A stretch of 15,046 nt of DNA from Bacillota bacterium (GTDB lineage: Bacteria > Bacillota > Clostridia > Lachnospirales > Lachnospiraceae). The notes under the pieces were generated by a model. That model was not told the DNA's origin, did not search any database, and worked only from the letters and a program-made list of their open reading frames with translations. Positions within the stretch are counted from its first letter, which is position 1. Every line of letters starts with the position of its first letter. The DNA lies in NCBI GenBank assembly GCA_023437365.1, contig JAEZGK010000095.1, forward strand, positions 1 to 15,046, written 5' to 3'. Made by a program: the position numbers and the translations under genes. Shown in pieces: positions 1 through 6,514 of the stretch.

Positions 1-79
1 CGGACAGCTTGTCGATATTGTTTGAACAGAAGCGAACATTTATGTTCGATTATGACAAGCAATATCGGCAGGATGTCCG
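1..79. repeat. Long three-tier hairpin at the window edge
   Basis: Three nested inverted repeats are visible: CGGACA (1-6) with TGTCCG (74-79), CGATATTG (13-20) with CAATATCG (60-67), and CGAACAT (33-39) with ATGTTCG (42-48) closing a two-base loop. A competing pairing, CTTGTC (8-13) with GACAAG (54-59), is also possible. No T-run follows on the plus strand, so it is not a clear intrinsic terminator. It overlaps a possible coding tail, and its left edge may continue outside the window. Confidence 0.5.
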
Positions 80-95
80 GGAACCAGTGTGTTAG
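3..95 (+). CDS. Possible 3' end of an upstream gene, unidentified
   Basis: Frame 3 is open from the window start to TAG at 93-95 and gives 30 codons ending DYDKQYRQDVREPVC. The hydrophilic, charged composition looks more protein-like than the Cys- and Ser-rich alternative frame 1, which is also open to about 150. The whole stretch lies inside a nested inverted repeat, which argues for a structured non-coding element instead. No family can be named from 30 residues. The upstream sequence is needed to decide. Confidence 0.28.
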   Translation, partial: DSLSILFEQKRTFMFDYDKQYRQDVREPVC

Positions 96-131
96 GGATG
101 CCTGTATCCTTACTCGTTACTATTCAAGGAG

Positions 132-297
132 TTTTGCAACAGCCCCTTATTTTTAGTACATATCTTCCAATCTTGTTTTATAGACTTCATATACCCATCT
201 GGTTTCCTCTGATAGCCTGCTATACTCGTTTTTCGTATCTCTCGATGCCATATTGCTGCTTTCTGATTATTTCTATCAATAGATTCAATAACTTAAT
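132..297 (-). pseudogene. Frameshifted coding relic beside an IS-like end
   Basis: On the minus strand two overlapping frames each read like protein. One is open from 297 and contains IEIIRKQQYGIERYEKRV before a stop. The other continues as EYSRLSEETRWVYEVY and ends KTRLEDMY with TAA at 155-153. Joining them needs a single frameshift near position 225. Seven bases beyond the stop is GGGGCTGTTGCAAAA (146-132, minus), which resembles terminal inverted repeats of some bacterial insertion sequences as I remember them. I infer a truncated transposase 3' end with its terminal repeat. No second copy of the repeat occurs in the window and the birA promoter begins at 343, so at most a remnant is left. 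The family is not determined. Confidence 0.35.
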
Positions 298-342
298 CTA
301 TTACAGTTACGTTTCAATTGTCGACTCTTTACCCTTATCCAG

Positions 343-370
343 TTGACATTTTATTCGGTTATGGTATACT
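343..370 (+). promoter_or_regulatory. Sigma-A promoter of birA
   Basis: TTGACA (343-348), a 16-nt spacer and TATACT (365-370). The predicted transcription start is near 377, about 24 nt before the chosen birA start codon. No recognisable biotin operator overlaps it. Confidence 0.75.
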
Positions 371-400
371 AAATCATCATATATGATAAGGACGATTTCC

Positions 401-1378
401 ATGGAATTGAAATATCAAGTACTGAGAATTTTAGAAGAAAACCGGGGGAGCTCCGTCAATGGGATGAAGCTCGCTAAGGAATTATTCGTAACGAGAAGCG
501 CCATTTGGAAGGCAATGAAGGCCCTGCAGAAGGATGGCTACCGAATTGAAGCCGTTCCGAATAAGGGGTATTGTCTGCTCTCGGATAATGACATCATTTC
601 CGCAGAAAGCATAGCTCCTTACCTAACAGGAAATGCAAAAAGCTTTCAGCTCGAGGTCAGACAGACCGTCACCTCCACCAATATCATAGCAAAGGAGCTT
701 GCTGCAAAGGGTGCGAAGGAAGGTACCGTCATCCTCGCCAGAGAACAGACAGAAGGCAGGGGCAGAATGGGGCGCAGCTTCTATTCACCGATGGCTTCGG
801 GAGTATATTTTACCCTAATACTGAGACCGACCCTCAATCTCGAGGACTCTCTCTTGATTACGACCGCTGCTGCAGTAGCTGTGGTGAAAGCGATTGAGGA
901 GGTTGCCGGGATTAAAGCTGGGATTAAATGGGTGAATGATATCTTTGCTGGCGGCAAGAAGGTCTGCGGAATTCTTACGGAAGCCTCTCTGAACTTTGAA
1001 AGCGGTGGTCTGGAATATGCGGTCGTCGGAATCGGTATCAATATCAAAACCAACAATTTTCCGAAAGAGCTTACCCAGATTGCTGGTTCCCTCTTCTCGG
1101 ACAAGCCCTCGGATAAGCCCATCACCTCTCTGCTGGTGGCGGAGGTTCTGAACAATATGGCAGAATGCATGAATTCCCTCACCGATAAGAAATATCTCGA
1201 GGAATACCGTAATCACTCTTTCCTGCTCGGTCAGGACATTCTGGTACTGAAGGGAACTGCTGCTATTCCTGCGAAGGCTCTGGATATTGATGATAAAGCC
1301 AGACTGATCGTGGAATATGAGGATGGTCGTGTTGAGGCTTTAAGCTCCGGAGAAGTCAGCGTGAGGATGAAGTCTTGA
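401..1378 (+). CDS. birA: Bifunctional biotin-[acetyl-CoA-carboxylase] ligase / biotin repressor
   Basis: It activates biotin to biotinyl-5'-AMP and transfers it to the lysine of biotin carrier proteins. As a group II ligase it also represses biotin genes. From the ATG at 401 (325 aa): a winged helix-turn-helix at about residues 4-60 (AKELFVTRSAIWKAMKAL is the recognition region); the catalytic loop GRGRMGR at 119-125; KWVND at 176-180 with the conserved lysine; KVCGILTEA after it; and GIGINI in the core. A small SH3-like C-terminal domain follows. A longer frame opens at ATG 383, but AAGGA (388-392) sits 8 nt before ATG 401, and 383 lies only about 6 nt after the predicted transcription start. 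I therefore prefer 401. bioY follows 105 bp downstream, which fits a biotin uptake and regulation pair. Confidence 0.93.
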   Translation: MELKYQVLRILEENRGSSVNGMKLAKELFVTRSAIWKAMKALQKDGYRIEAVPNKGYCLLSDNDIISAESIAPYLTGNAKSFQLEVRQTVTSTNIIAKELAAKGAKEGTVILAREQTEGRGRMGRSFYSPMASGVYFTLILRPTLNLEDSLLITTAAAVAVVKAIEEVAGIKAGIKWVNDIFAGGKKVCGILTEASLNFESGGLEYAVVGIGINIKTNNFPKELTQIAGSLFSDKPSDKPITSLLVAEVLNNMAECMNSLTDKKYLEEYRNHSFLLGQDILVLKGTAAIPAKALDIDDKARLIVEYEDGRVEALSSGEVSVRMKS

Positions 1379-1450
1379 TGCTGTAATGAATACTTTCTGA
1401 TATTCTACGCATGTAGACAATTAATCTATGACAATACTTTGAAAGGATTT

Positions 1451-1473
1451 GTATATAGAAAAAAGCTATATAC
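1451..1473 (+). promoter_or_regulatory. Perfect inverted repeat in the bioY leader
   Basis: GTATATAG (1451-1458), a 7-nt A-rich loop and CTATATAC (1466-1473). It lies between the only Shine-Dalgarno-like sequence (AAAGGA, 1442-1447) and the likely bioY ATG at 1484. It could be an operator or an mRNA hairpin shaping initiation. It does not have the long spacer I expect of a BirA operator, so I do not call it one. Confidence 0.4.
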
Positions 1474-1483
1474 CTATATAATA

Positions 1484-2053
1484 ATGAATCAAACACAAGC
1501 ATCTCAAAATAATATTCAAAGAATCAAAACCAGAGATCTGGTACTGACAGGAATGTTTACAGCGATTATCTGTGTTCTTTCACAGATTTCCATCCCTGTT
1601 CCTCCCATCCCCTTTACATTAGGTTTACTGGCCATCTTTTTGACCGGTGCGCTGTTACCACCCAGGTTAGCTTTCCTGTCAGTATTGGCTTACCTTCTGC
1701 TGGGTGCCTTCGGAGTCCCGGTTTTTACCGGCTTCAAAGGCGGTTTTCAGAACCTGACAGGAATGACGGGAGGTTATCTGGCTGCATATCCAATCATGGC
1801 ATTGATCATTGCACTCAGCTGTAAGCTGATTAGGAAGCATAAGGTTTTGTCCCTGGCCATCGGAATGACTACCGCATTACTGGTCTGCTACCTGCTTGGA
1901 ACTGCATGGTTTACCGTGGTAACGGGGCAATCCTTCTATACTGCATTAACTCTTTGTGTTTTTCCTTTCATCGCGTTTGATATCATAAAAATCGTGCTTG
2001 CAACCTCCTTCAGTATGATTTTACGCAAAACATTAATGAAGGAACTGCAATAA
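1484..2053 (+). CDS. bioY: Biotin transporter BioY (ECF S component)
   Basis: Membrane substrate-binding subunit for biotin uptake, working alone or with a shared energy-coupling factor module encoded elsewhere. From ATG 1484 the protein is 189 aa, normal for BioY, with about six hydrophobic segments. It opens with the family pattern TRDLVLTGMFTAI followed by IPVPPIPFTLG, and has the characteristic TGMTGGYLAAY segment around residue 100. The start is uncertain. A TTG at 1439 extends the frame by 15 codons (KGFVYRKKLYTYII), but neither start has a normally spaced ribosome binding site: AAAGGA at 1442 is 36 nt from ATG 1484. A start at 1484 puts the N-terminus close to the family's usual one. 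Its neighbour birA supports biotin as substrate. No promoter could be called in the 105-bp gap, so cotranscription with birA is possible. Confidence 0.9.
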   Translation: MNQTQASQNNIQRIKTRDLVLTGMFTAIICVLSQISIPVPPIPFTLGLLAIFLTGALLPPRLAFLSVLAYLLLGAFGVPVFTGFKGGFQNLTGMTGGYLAAYPIMALIIALSCKLIRKHKVLSLAIGMTTALLVCYLLGTAWFTVVTGQSFYTALTLCVFPFIAFDIIKIVLATSFSMILRKTLMKELQ

Positions 2054-2077
2054 TCAAGCTCAGAATATTGATTAATA

Positions 2078-2158
2078 AAAGCGGACAGCCCTCACTTAAA
2101 ACCGGAAGAAACCTTTAAGATTTCTTTCGTGTAAGGTGAGAACAGTCCGCCTTTATTA
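2078..2158 (+). terminator. Branched hairpin terminator after bioY
   Basis: The outer stem is AAAGCGGAC (2078-2086) with GTCCGCCTTT (2145-2154). A second stem is CTCAC/TTA (2091-2098) with TAA/GTGAG (2132-2140). A third is a weak GAAGAAA/TTTCTTT helix. CTTTATT follows on the plus strand and the left flank gives CTTTTATT on the minus strand, so it may act in both directions between bioY and the convergent helicase gene. The 67-nt span is long for an intrinsic terminator. Confidence 0.6.
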
Positions 2159-2200
2159 TGAAACATAAGCCTAACTATAGAATTTTAATATCATCATTAA

Positions 2201-2440
2201 TATAATTCTGAATATACTCCTAAATATAATCCTTAATATAATCCTTAATATAATCCTGGATATAATCCTAAATATAACCCAAAATAAAATCCTAAATATA
2301 ATCTTAACTATAATCCTAACTATAATCCTAACTATAATCCTAACTATAATCCTAAATATAATCTTAACTATAATCCTAACTATAATCCTAACTATAATCC
2401 TAACTATAATCTTAACTATAATCCTAACTATAATCTTAAT
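2201..2440. repeat. 12-bp tandem array, 20 units
   Basis: Twenty consecutive 12-bp units have the consensus TATAATCCTAAC, with no length changes between units. Variants end CTTAA, CTGGA or CCTAAA. The first eight units are the most diverged. From about 2287 a five-unit, 60-bp higher-order pattern repeats (about 2287-2346 and 2347-2406). Most units carry TATAAT, the sigma-A -10 hexamer, on the plus strand. Because 12 is a multiple of three, the array leaves an open (RIIV)n frame on the minus strand, which has no ribosome binding site and which I do not regard as a gene. Confidence 0.95.
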
Positions 2441-2488
2441 TATTAAGCTAATAAAATACAAGTCAATTAATATTACATAATATTTAAC

Positions 2489-5400
2489 CTACATTGGCTC
2501 AAATAGCTCTTCCAGCTCTTCTCTCGATAAAGAATTGATAAAAACCTCCTTGGAGCTGATGATGGAATCAGAAAGCTCCTTCTTCTTCCTCTGTAGTTTA
2601 AAAATCTTCTCTTCTATGGTTCCCTTGGTAATCAGCTTCATCACATGAACCTTGTTCTGCTGACCGATTCTATATGCCCGGTCCGTCGCCTGATCCTCTA
2701 CCGCAGGATTCCACCAGGGATCATAATGGATTACCGTATCTGCTCCGGTCAGGTTAAGACCGGTTCCGCCTGCTTTCAGTGAGATTAAGAATACCTTACC
2801 CTCCCCGTTGTTAAAGCGCTTCACATAATCGTTTCTGTCCTGGGTTGGGGTGGATCCCTCCAGATAGAAATAAGGGATATCCAGATCATTCAATTCGCCT
2901 TCAATAATCCGAAGCATGGAAGTGAACTGTGAGAACACCAGGATCCGATGATCATTGGCAATCGCCTCGGGAATAATTTCCATCAAAAGCTCAAGCTTAC
3001 CGCTGCCGCCCTGATAATTCTCAAGGAAGGTTGAGGGATGACAGCAGATTTGACGTAGCCTTGTGAGTGCAGCCAGAATCTTGATCCTGTTCTTCTCCAC
3101 ACCGCTTTCCTCAATATCCGAATGAAGCTCATTGCGGATATTTTCAAGAAACGATAAGTAAACCAGCCTCTGACCTTCAGAAAGATCCGTCAGCATCTTA
3201 GTCTCATATTTATCCGGCAGCTCTGTGAGGACATCTTTCTTCATACGACGCAAGATAAACGGTTCAATATGCTGATGCAGGTCACTCAGGGCCTTCTCAT
3301 CCTCCTTCATGATCGGTTTTTCATATAATTCTACAAACCGGCTGTGGGTATACAGATATTCCGGCATAATAAAATCAAAAATGGACCACAGCTCAGATAA
3401 GCTGTTCTCAATCGGTGTACCGGTCAGTGCAAATCTGTGCTTCGCACGCAGCCGCTTTACCGACTTGGCGTTTAAAGAAGAATCGTTCTTGATAAATTGG
3501 GCTTCATCAATGAAAACTGTATGGAAATCTAATTTTTCATAGATATTAATATCCCTTCTGATCAATGGATAGGAGGTAATCAGTACATCATACTCCTGAT
3601 ATCGTTCAATTGCCTCCTGGCGCTCCATCGGATTACCGGTAATCACCAATGCTTTAATCATCGGTGCAAAATTCTCGATCTCATCCTGCCAGTTATAAAT
3701 TAATGAGGTAGGACATACAATCAGATGATGCTCCTTTTTTTCTGTCATGACCTCGGAAGCAATATAAACGATGGACTGCAGGGTTTTACCAAGACCCATA
3801 TCGTCCGCCAGAATTCCTCCCAGCTCATTATCAGCCAGAGTCTTCAACCACTTGTAGCCGGTCAGCTGATACGGTCTTAGCTCTGCCATGATTCCTCCCG
3901 GCAGCTGATATTCTGTTCTGGAGGGATTCAGTATCTTCTCCGTTAGAACCATAAAGTCACGATCCCGCTCAAATACAAATTCATGGTCAGAAAATGCTTT
4001 TTCAAGGTATAAGGCGTTCTTCTTCTCCAGAAGCATTGCATCCTCTCTTAAATTCTTATCCTTGATATTCAGAGAGCTTAAGATATGGGATACCTCATCG
4101 ACGGTTTTATCTTCTAGATTGATAAAGCTTCCGTTTTTCAATCGGTAATACTTCTTTTTTATCTGATAAGAATGCAGCAGTTCCTTCAGTTCCTCCTTCG
4201 GAACCTCATCAAAGGATAAGTCGAGCTCCAGCATATTTAACTCTGAATTAACTCTGACGCCAGCTTTGAAAGTTCCGGGAGCACGGATTCCCATACGTCT
4301 GAAATCCTCCGAATAAAACAGATTTGCCTTATCCTCCAGTTCCATAACCCTACCGGACAGAAAATCATAGATTCTATCCTCATCCTTCAACAGGTAGAAA
4401 TTCTTATACGGGACAAAACCCAATCTCAGAAGCTCAGATATAATGGCATCCTCCTTCTCCCTCTGTCGGACGATGATATAGGAGCCGGCAGACGCATTTC
4501 CAAAGGAATTGAATTCATACTCACCGTATTTATATTTTAGTTCTGCTTTTATGCCTGTCTTATATTTGTCAAAGTACAGCTTAGCCTCCATATCACAGGA
4601 AATATAACGGCTTTTCAACTCCTCCGGTACATCGAGAACCATGGTCTCGCTAATTCTCGGTAAAACATGCTCCAAGAAGCTGGTCTTAGAGTCGCCACGG
4701 AAGGAGAGAGGGTCCTTATCCTTCCCTAGGCTGTTATAAAAGGGCTTAAAGTTACGGATAAACTTTTTATCAGGCAGATAGACTGCTCCGTCAAAATACA
4801 GAAGCTCTCCGGTTTCCGTCAACGGCAGCACCGCCTCTTTTCCCTGGTAATCCACACTAATGGAATCCTCGTCGAGAGACAGCTGATAGGAAATGACCGG
4901 ATTCCCCTTGCGAAACACCACATCTGTATAAGTCTTTCCATACAGCTCCAGCGTAAAGCCTGTCTCCTGTAAGAGATTGAACAGTTTAATCAACATATTC
5001 TTTGTAATGAACATCTGCGATTTCGAAAATATCTTTGAGAAATGTGTACTGTCGATTACCTCCTGGATTTCGTACACCCCGAGCAGATAGTCCAAAAGCT
5101 CAAGGGATGTAGAATCGAAGGTACTTTCTCCATTCACATACTTAAACTCCTTGCCTATGGCAAAGCTTTCATGGTGATAGAGATCGGAAAGGAATTTCTT
5201 GATCGTTTGAATCTTATACTTCCGGCTGCTTCCGCCATGCAGGGAAACCAAGGCCCTGCCGCTCTCCCCCTTCAGAATGGAGGGAATGTTGATTGTTACA
5301 TCTATCTGAAATGTCTCACCGACAAGAACTGTATCCTCCTGTGACATAAAGTAATCCAACAGCTGCATCATTTTACGTTCTTCCGGACTTTTTGATTCGG

Positions 5401-5701
5401 ACATCAAGGCACGCTCCTGATATTTCAGTACAAATAACAATGCTGCCACCACATGCTTGCAGGCACCCTGATCCTTTAATCTGGAAGGACAATTGCAGCT
5501 GTAATCAAAGGAACCGTCCTCCTGTTCATCAATCGTAACAGAATAATTATAGTTCCCCTTTACAGTCAGCCGATATTGTTTGCTGGTATTGGAATAAGTA
5601 GCATTAATGATCCGGTTTTCTTTATAATACTGTAAGCCACGGGCATAGATGGTATCATTGGAGGCTAAGTTTCTTATTCCTGTACGCGAAATCTGAATCA
5701 T
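2489..5701 (-). CDS. SNF2-family DNA helicase with N-terminal SWIM zinc finger
   Basis: A Swi2/Snf2 ATPase that is expected to translocate on double-stranded DNA and remodel protein-DNA complexes. Its client in bacteria of this type is not known to me. The 1070 aa show, in order: a SWIM zinc-binding motif CxC-x9-CxH (Cys69, Cys71, Cys81, His83); a long middle region typical of the bacterial SNF2-associated domain; then the helicase core. Motif I is DDMGLGKT near residue 634, motif II DEAQ near 732 and motif III LTGTPIEN near 762. Motif IV is VFSQFTSM near 920, and motifs V/VI (KAGGTGLNL, DQATDRAYRIGQ) lie at about 985-1012. The C-terminus is coiled and charged. All core motifs are intact. AGGAAAGG lies upstream of the ATG, with its own promoter at 5778-5808. 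It stands alone: no adjacent nuclease or methylase suggests a defence system. Confidence 0.93.
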   Translation of the reverse strand: MIQISRTGIRNLASNDTIYARGLQYYKENRIINATYSNTSKQYRLTVKGNYNYSVTIDEQEDGSFDYSCNCPSRLKDQGACKHVVAALLFVLKYQERALMSESKSPEERKMMQLLDYFMSQEDTVLVGETFQIDVTINIPSILKGESGRALVSLHGGSSRKYKIQTIKKFLSDLYHHESFAIGKEFKYVNGESTFDSTSLELLDYLLGVYEIQEVIDSTHFSKIFSKSQMFITKNMLIKLFNLLQETGFTLELYGKTYTDVVFRKGNPVISYQLSLDEDSISVDYQGKEAVLPLTETGELLYFDGAVYLPDKKFIRNFKPFYNSLGKDKDPLSFRGDSKTSFLEHVLPRISETMVLDVPEELKSRYISCDMEAKLYFDKYKTGIKAELKYKYGEYEFNSFGNASAGSYIIVRQREKEDAIISELLRLGFVPYKNFYLLKDEDRIYDFLSGRVMELEDKANLFYSEDFRRMGIRAPGTFKAGVRVNSELNMLELDLSFDEVPKEELKELLHSYQIKKKYYRLKNGSFINLEDKTVDEVSHILSSLNIKDKNLREDAMLLEKKNALYLEKAFSDHEFVFERDRDFMVLTEKILNPSRTEYQLPGGIMAELRPYQLTGYKWLKTLADNELGGILADDMGLGKTLQSIVYIASEVMTEKKEHHLIVCPTSLIYNWQDEIENFAPMIKALVITGNPMERQEAIERYQEYDVLITSYPLIRRDINIYEKLDFHTVFIDEAQFIKNDSSLNAKSVKRLRAKHRFALTGTPIENSLSELWSIFDFIMPEYLYTHSRFVELYEKPIMKEDEKALSDLHQHIEPFILRRMKKDVLTELPDKYETKMLTDLSEGQRLVYLSFLENIRNELHSDIEESGVEKNRIKILAALTRLRQICCHPSTFLENYQGGSGKLELLMEIIPEAIANDHRILVFSQFTSMLRIIEGELNDLDIPYFYLEGSTPTQDRNDYVKRFNNGEGKVFLISLKAGGTGLNLTGADTVIHYDPWWNPAVEDQATDRAYRIGQQNKVHVMKLITKGTIEEKIFKLQRKKKELSDSIISSKEVFINSLSREELEELFEPM

Positions 5702-5738
5702 ATACGCACACCTTTCCTGGATTGTATCAACTGCTCAT

Positions 5739-5763
5739 AGTGCCAAAAAGCGCTCTTGGCACT
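5739..5763 (-). promoter_or_regulatory. Hairpin in the helicase 5' leader
   Basis: AGTGCCAA (5739-5746) pairs with TTGGCACT (5756-5763) across a 9-nt loop that contains AGCGCT. It falls just after the predicted start of the minus-strand transcript, 37-62 nt before the helicase ATG. No T-run follows on the minus strand, so it is a leader hairpin rather than a terminator. On the plus strand it is followed by only four T. Confidence 0.5.
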
Positions 5764-5777
5764 TTTATCATCCTATA

Positions 5778-5808
5778 ATTATATCACAGAAAAAAGGAAT
5801 TGTGTAAA
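5778..5808 (-). promoter_or_regulatory. Promoter of the SNF2 helicase gene
   Basis: Minus-strand TATAAT (5783-5778) is preceded by TGA, giving an extended -10. A -35-like TTTACA (5808-5803) lies 19 nt upstream. The -35 spacing is long, so the extended -10 probably carries the promoter. Confidence 0.6.
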
Positions 5809-5825
5809 ATATTTCATTGATTTCA

Positions 5826-5871
5826 GCGATAAAAAAGAGAGTATTCAATCAATCCAAGCTGAATACTCTCT
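5826..5871 (-). terminator. Strong minus-strand intrinsic terminator
   Basis: A perfect 12-bp stem (5860-5871 with 5836-5847) has a 12-nt loop and is followed on the minus strand by TTTTTT (5836-5831). It lies upstream of the helicase promoter, so it ends a separate transcript coming from about 6240. Confidence 0.85.
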
Positions 5872-5928
5872 CATTCTATTAAATTATTCATATTACTGTG
5901 GTACGTCCCATCTCATTTTTCAGAAATG

Positions 5929-6085
5929 CTTTGAACTCCATCGCAAAGCGTTCGGTGGTCAGTACCAACCCGATCATCTTTTGAGGTGTTCCAACTAAAG
6001 TGTTTGGTGGCTTGTACCGTCCTTTCTCTCATATTTACTTTGAGGTATTACACTAACGTTTTCGGTGGTCTGTACCATCCTTTCT
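5929..6085 (-). repeat. Motif present three times, 52-58 nt apart
   Basis: On the minus strand, copies start near 6085, 6028 and 5972. Each has GGTAC, three bases, CCACC, then RAA. Each then has a KTT segment and ends in CAAA; the first two copies have ACCTCAAA. Copy spacings of 58 and 52 nt are not multiples of three, and the same apparent frameshift would be needed in two copies. The repeat is therefore conserved as nucleotide sequence rather than as an in-frame peptide repeat. GGU(4 nt)RCC could form a tiny hairpin in each copy. Confidence 0.7.
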
Positions 6086-6116
6086 GTCAGATTTCTATAA
6101 TATATTGTAATCCTTC

Positions 6117-6242
6117 CTATTTCTGAAGGGAATTACCGGTTCTTTTGTAATTAGAGCTTAATTTTTCAATGGACTCATCCCTTTCCTTTAGATTAGCAGC
6201 CATGTCCGCTTGCCTGTTCCTTCTTATCTTCTCTTCTATGAT
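6117..6242 (-). pseudogene. Short protein-like frame, possible C-terminal relic
   Basis: An open minus-strand frame runs from after a stop at 6245-6243 to TAG at 6119-6117. It includes QADMAANLKERDESIEKLSS. The sequence resembles the charged helical tails of Rpn/PD-(D/E)XK-type transposase-nuclease proteins as I remember them. No N-terminal domain remains, and the first ATG (6203) has only a weak, distant AAGGA. It may be the remnant of such a gene or chance. It occupies the 5' part of the candidate transcript. Confidence 0.22.
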
Positions 6243-6245
6243 CTA

Positions 6246-6274
6246 ATTTTACAATACAACATGCCCTTTGTCAA
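6246..6274 (-). promoter_or_regulatory. Consensus sigma-A promoter, minus strand
   Basis: TTGACA (6274-6269), a 17-nt spacer and TAAAAT (6251-6246). The predicted start is near 6239. No good gene follows it before the terminator at 5871-5826. Confidence 0.7.
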
Positions 6275-6434
6275 TACTATTATCTGATAATTTAAATATT
6301 TTATTCGCTTTGTCATATTAATTCGGGATAGAAAGTCGCATTTTACAGACATTGGGGGTAATTTCTAATATTTGGTCATGCCTTGCCGGGAAGCTGTTTA
6401 AATTGAAAGACTTTAGATTTTTGAGTTTTTCTGA
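6275..6434. other. AT-rich intergenic stretch before pyrB
   Basis: I see no open frame with a ribosome binding site, no repeat and no hairpin of note here. It separates the minus-strand promoter at 6246-6274 from the pyrB promoter. Confidence 0.5.
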
Positions 6435-6463
6435 TTGTATTTTTGACGATTTTATATTAAAAT
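6435..6463 (+). promoter_or_regulatory. Promoter of pyrBI
   Basis: TTGTAT (6435-6440), a 17-nt spacer and TAAAAT (6458-6463). The predicted leader is only about 45 nt. It contains no terminator hairpin and no long antiterminator, so the PyrR attenuation typical of bacilli is not apparent. GGAGG at 6504-6508 serves pyrB. Confidence 0.55.
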
Positions 6464-6514
6464 CTCTAGTTAAGGTAATGAGAAAATCAACCTAATATCC
6501 TATGGAGGTAGTCT

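Larger units (their letters stand above)
5826..6239 (-). ncRNA. Candidate ~410-nt non-coding transcript with triplicated motif
   Basis: A minus-strand unit runs from a consensus promoter (6274-6246) to a strong terminator (5871-5826). No frame inside exceeds about 45 codons and none has a good ribosome binding site for a convincing protein. The body contains three related copies of a motif (see 5929-6085). I cannot match it to an RNA family I know. An alternative is a decayed protein locus: the 5' part has a short frame resembling a protein C-terminus. What is seen is the promoter, the terminator and the repeats; transcription itself is inferred. Confidence 0.4.

Noticed and set aside
89..346. 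85-codon plus-strand frame before birA
   Set aside because: No ATG start with a ribosome binding site, and it overlaps the birA promoter. The minus strand gives a better explanation as a coding relic.
1379..1483. BirA operator between birA and bioY
   Set aside because: No inverted repeat with long arms and a roughly 15-nt spacer was found; the only symmetry is the 8-7-8 hairpin at 1451-1473.
2171..2461. 96-codon minus-strand frame rich in RIIV repeats
   Set aside because: It is produced by the 12-bp array, whose period is a multiple of three. It has no ribosome binding site and begins 28 bp after the helicase stop.
5739..5763. Intrinsic terminator at the hairpin before the helicase gene
   Set aside because: No T-run follows on the minus strand, only four T on the plus strand, and no plus-strand gene ends there.
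5756..5998. 80-codon plus-strand frame over 5756-5998
   Set aside because: It runs through the helicase promoter, a minus-strand terminator and part of the triplicated motif, with no ribosome binding site.
5951..6080. T-box-like GGTGG...GTACC on the plus strand
   Set aside because: The T-box core GGTGGTACC is interrupted by four bases, occurs three times without specifier stems, and no aminoacyl-tRNA or amino acid gene follows.
6464..6514. PyrR-type attenuator before pyrB
   Set aside because: The leader is about 45 nt and holds no terminator or antiterminator hairpin.
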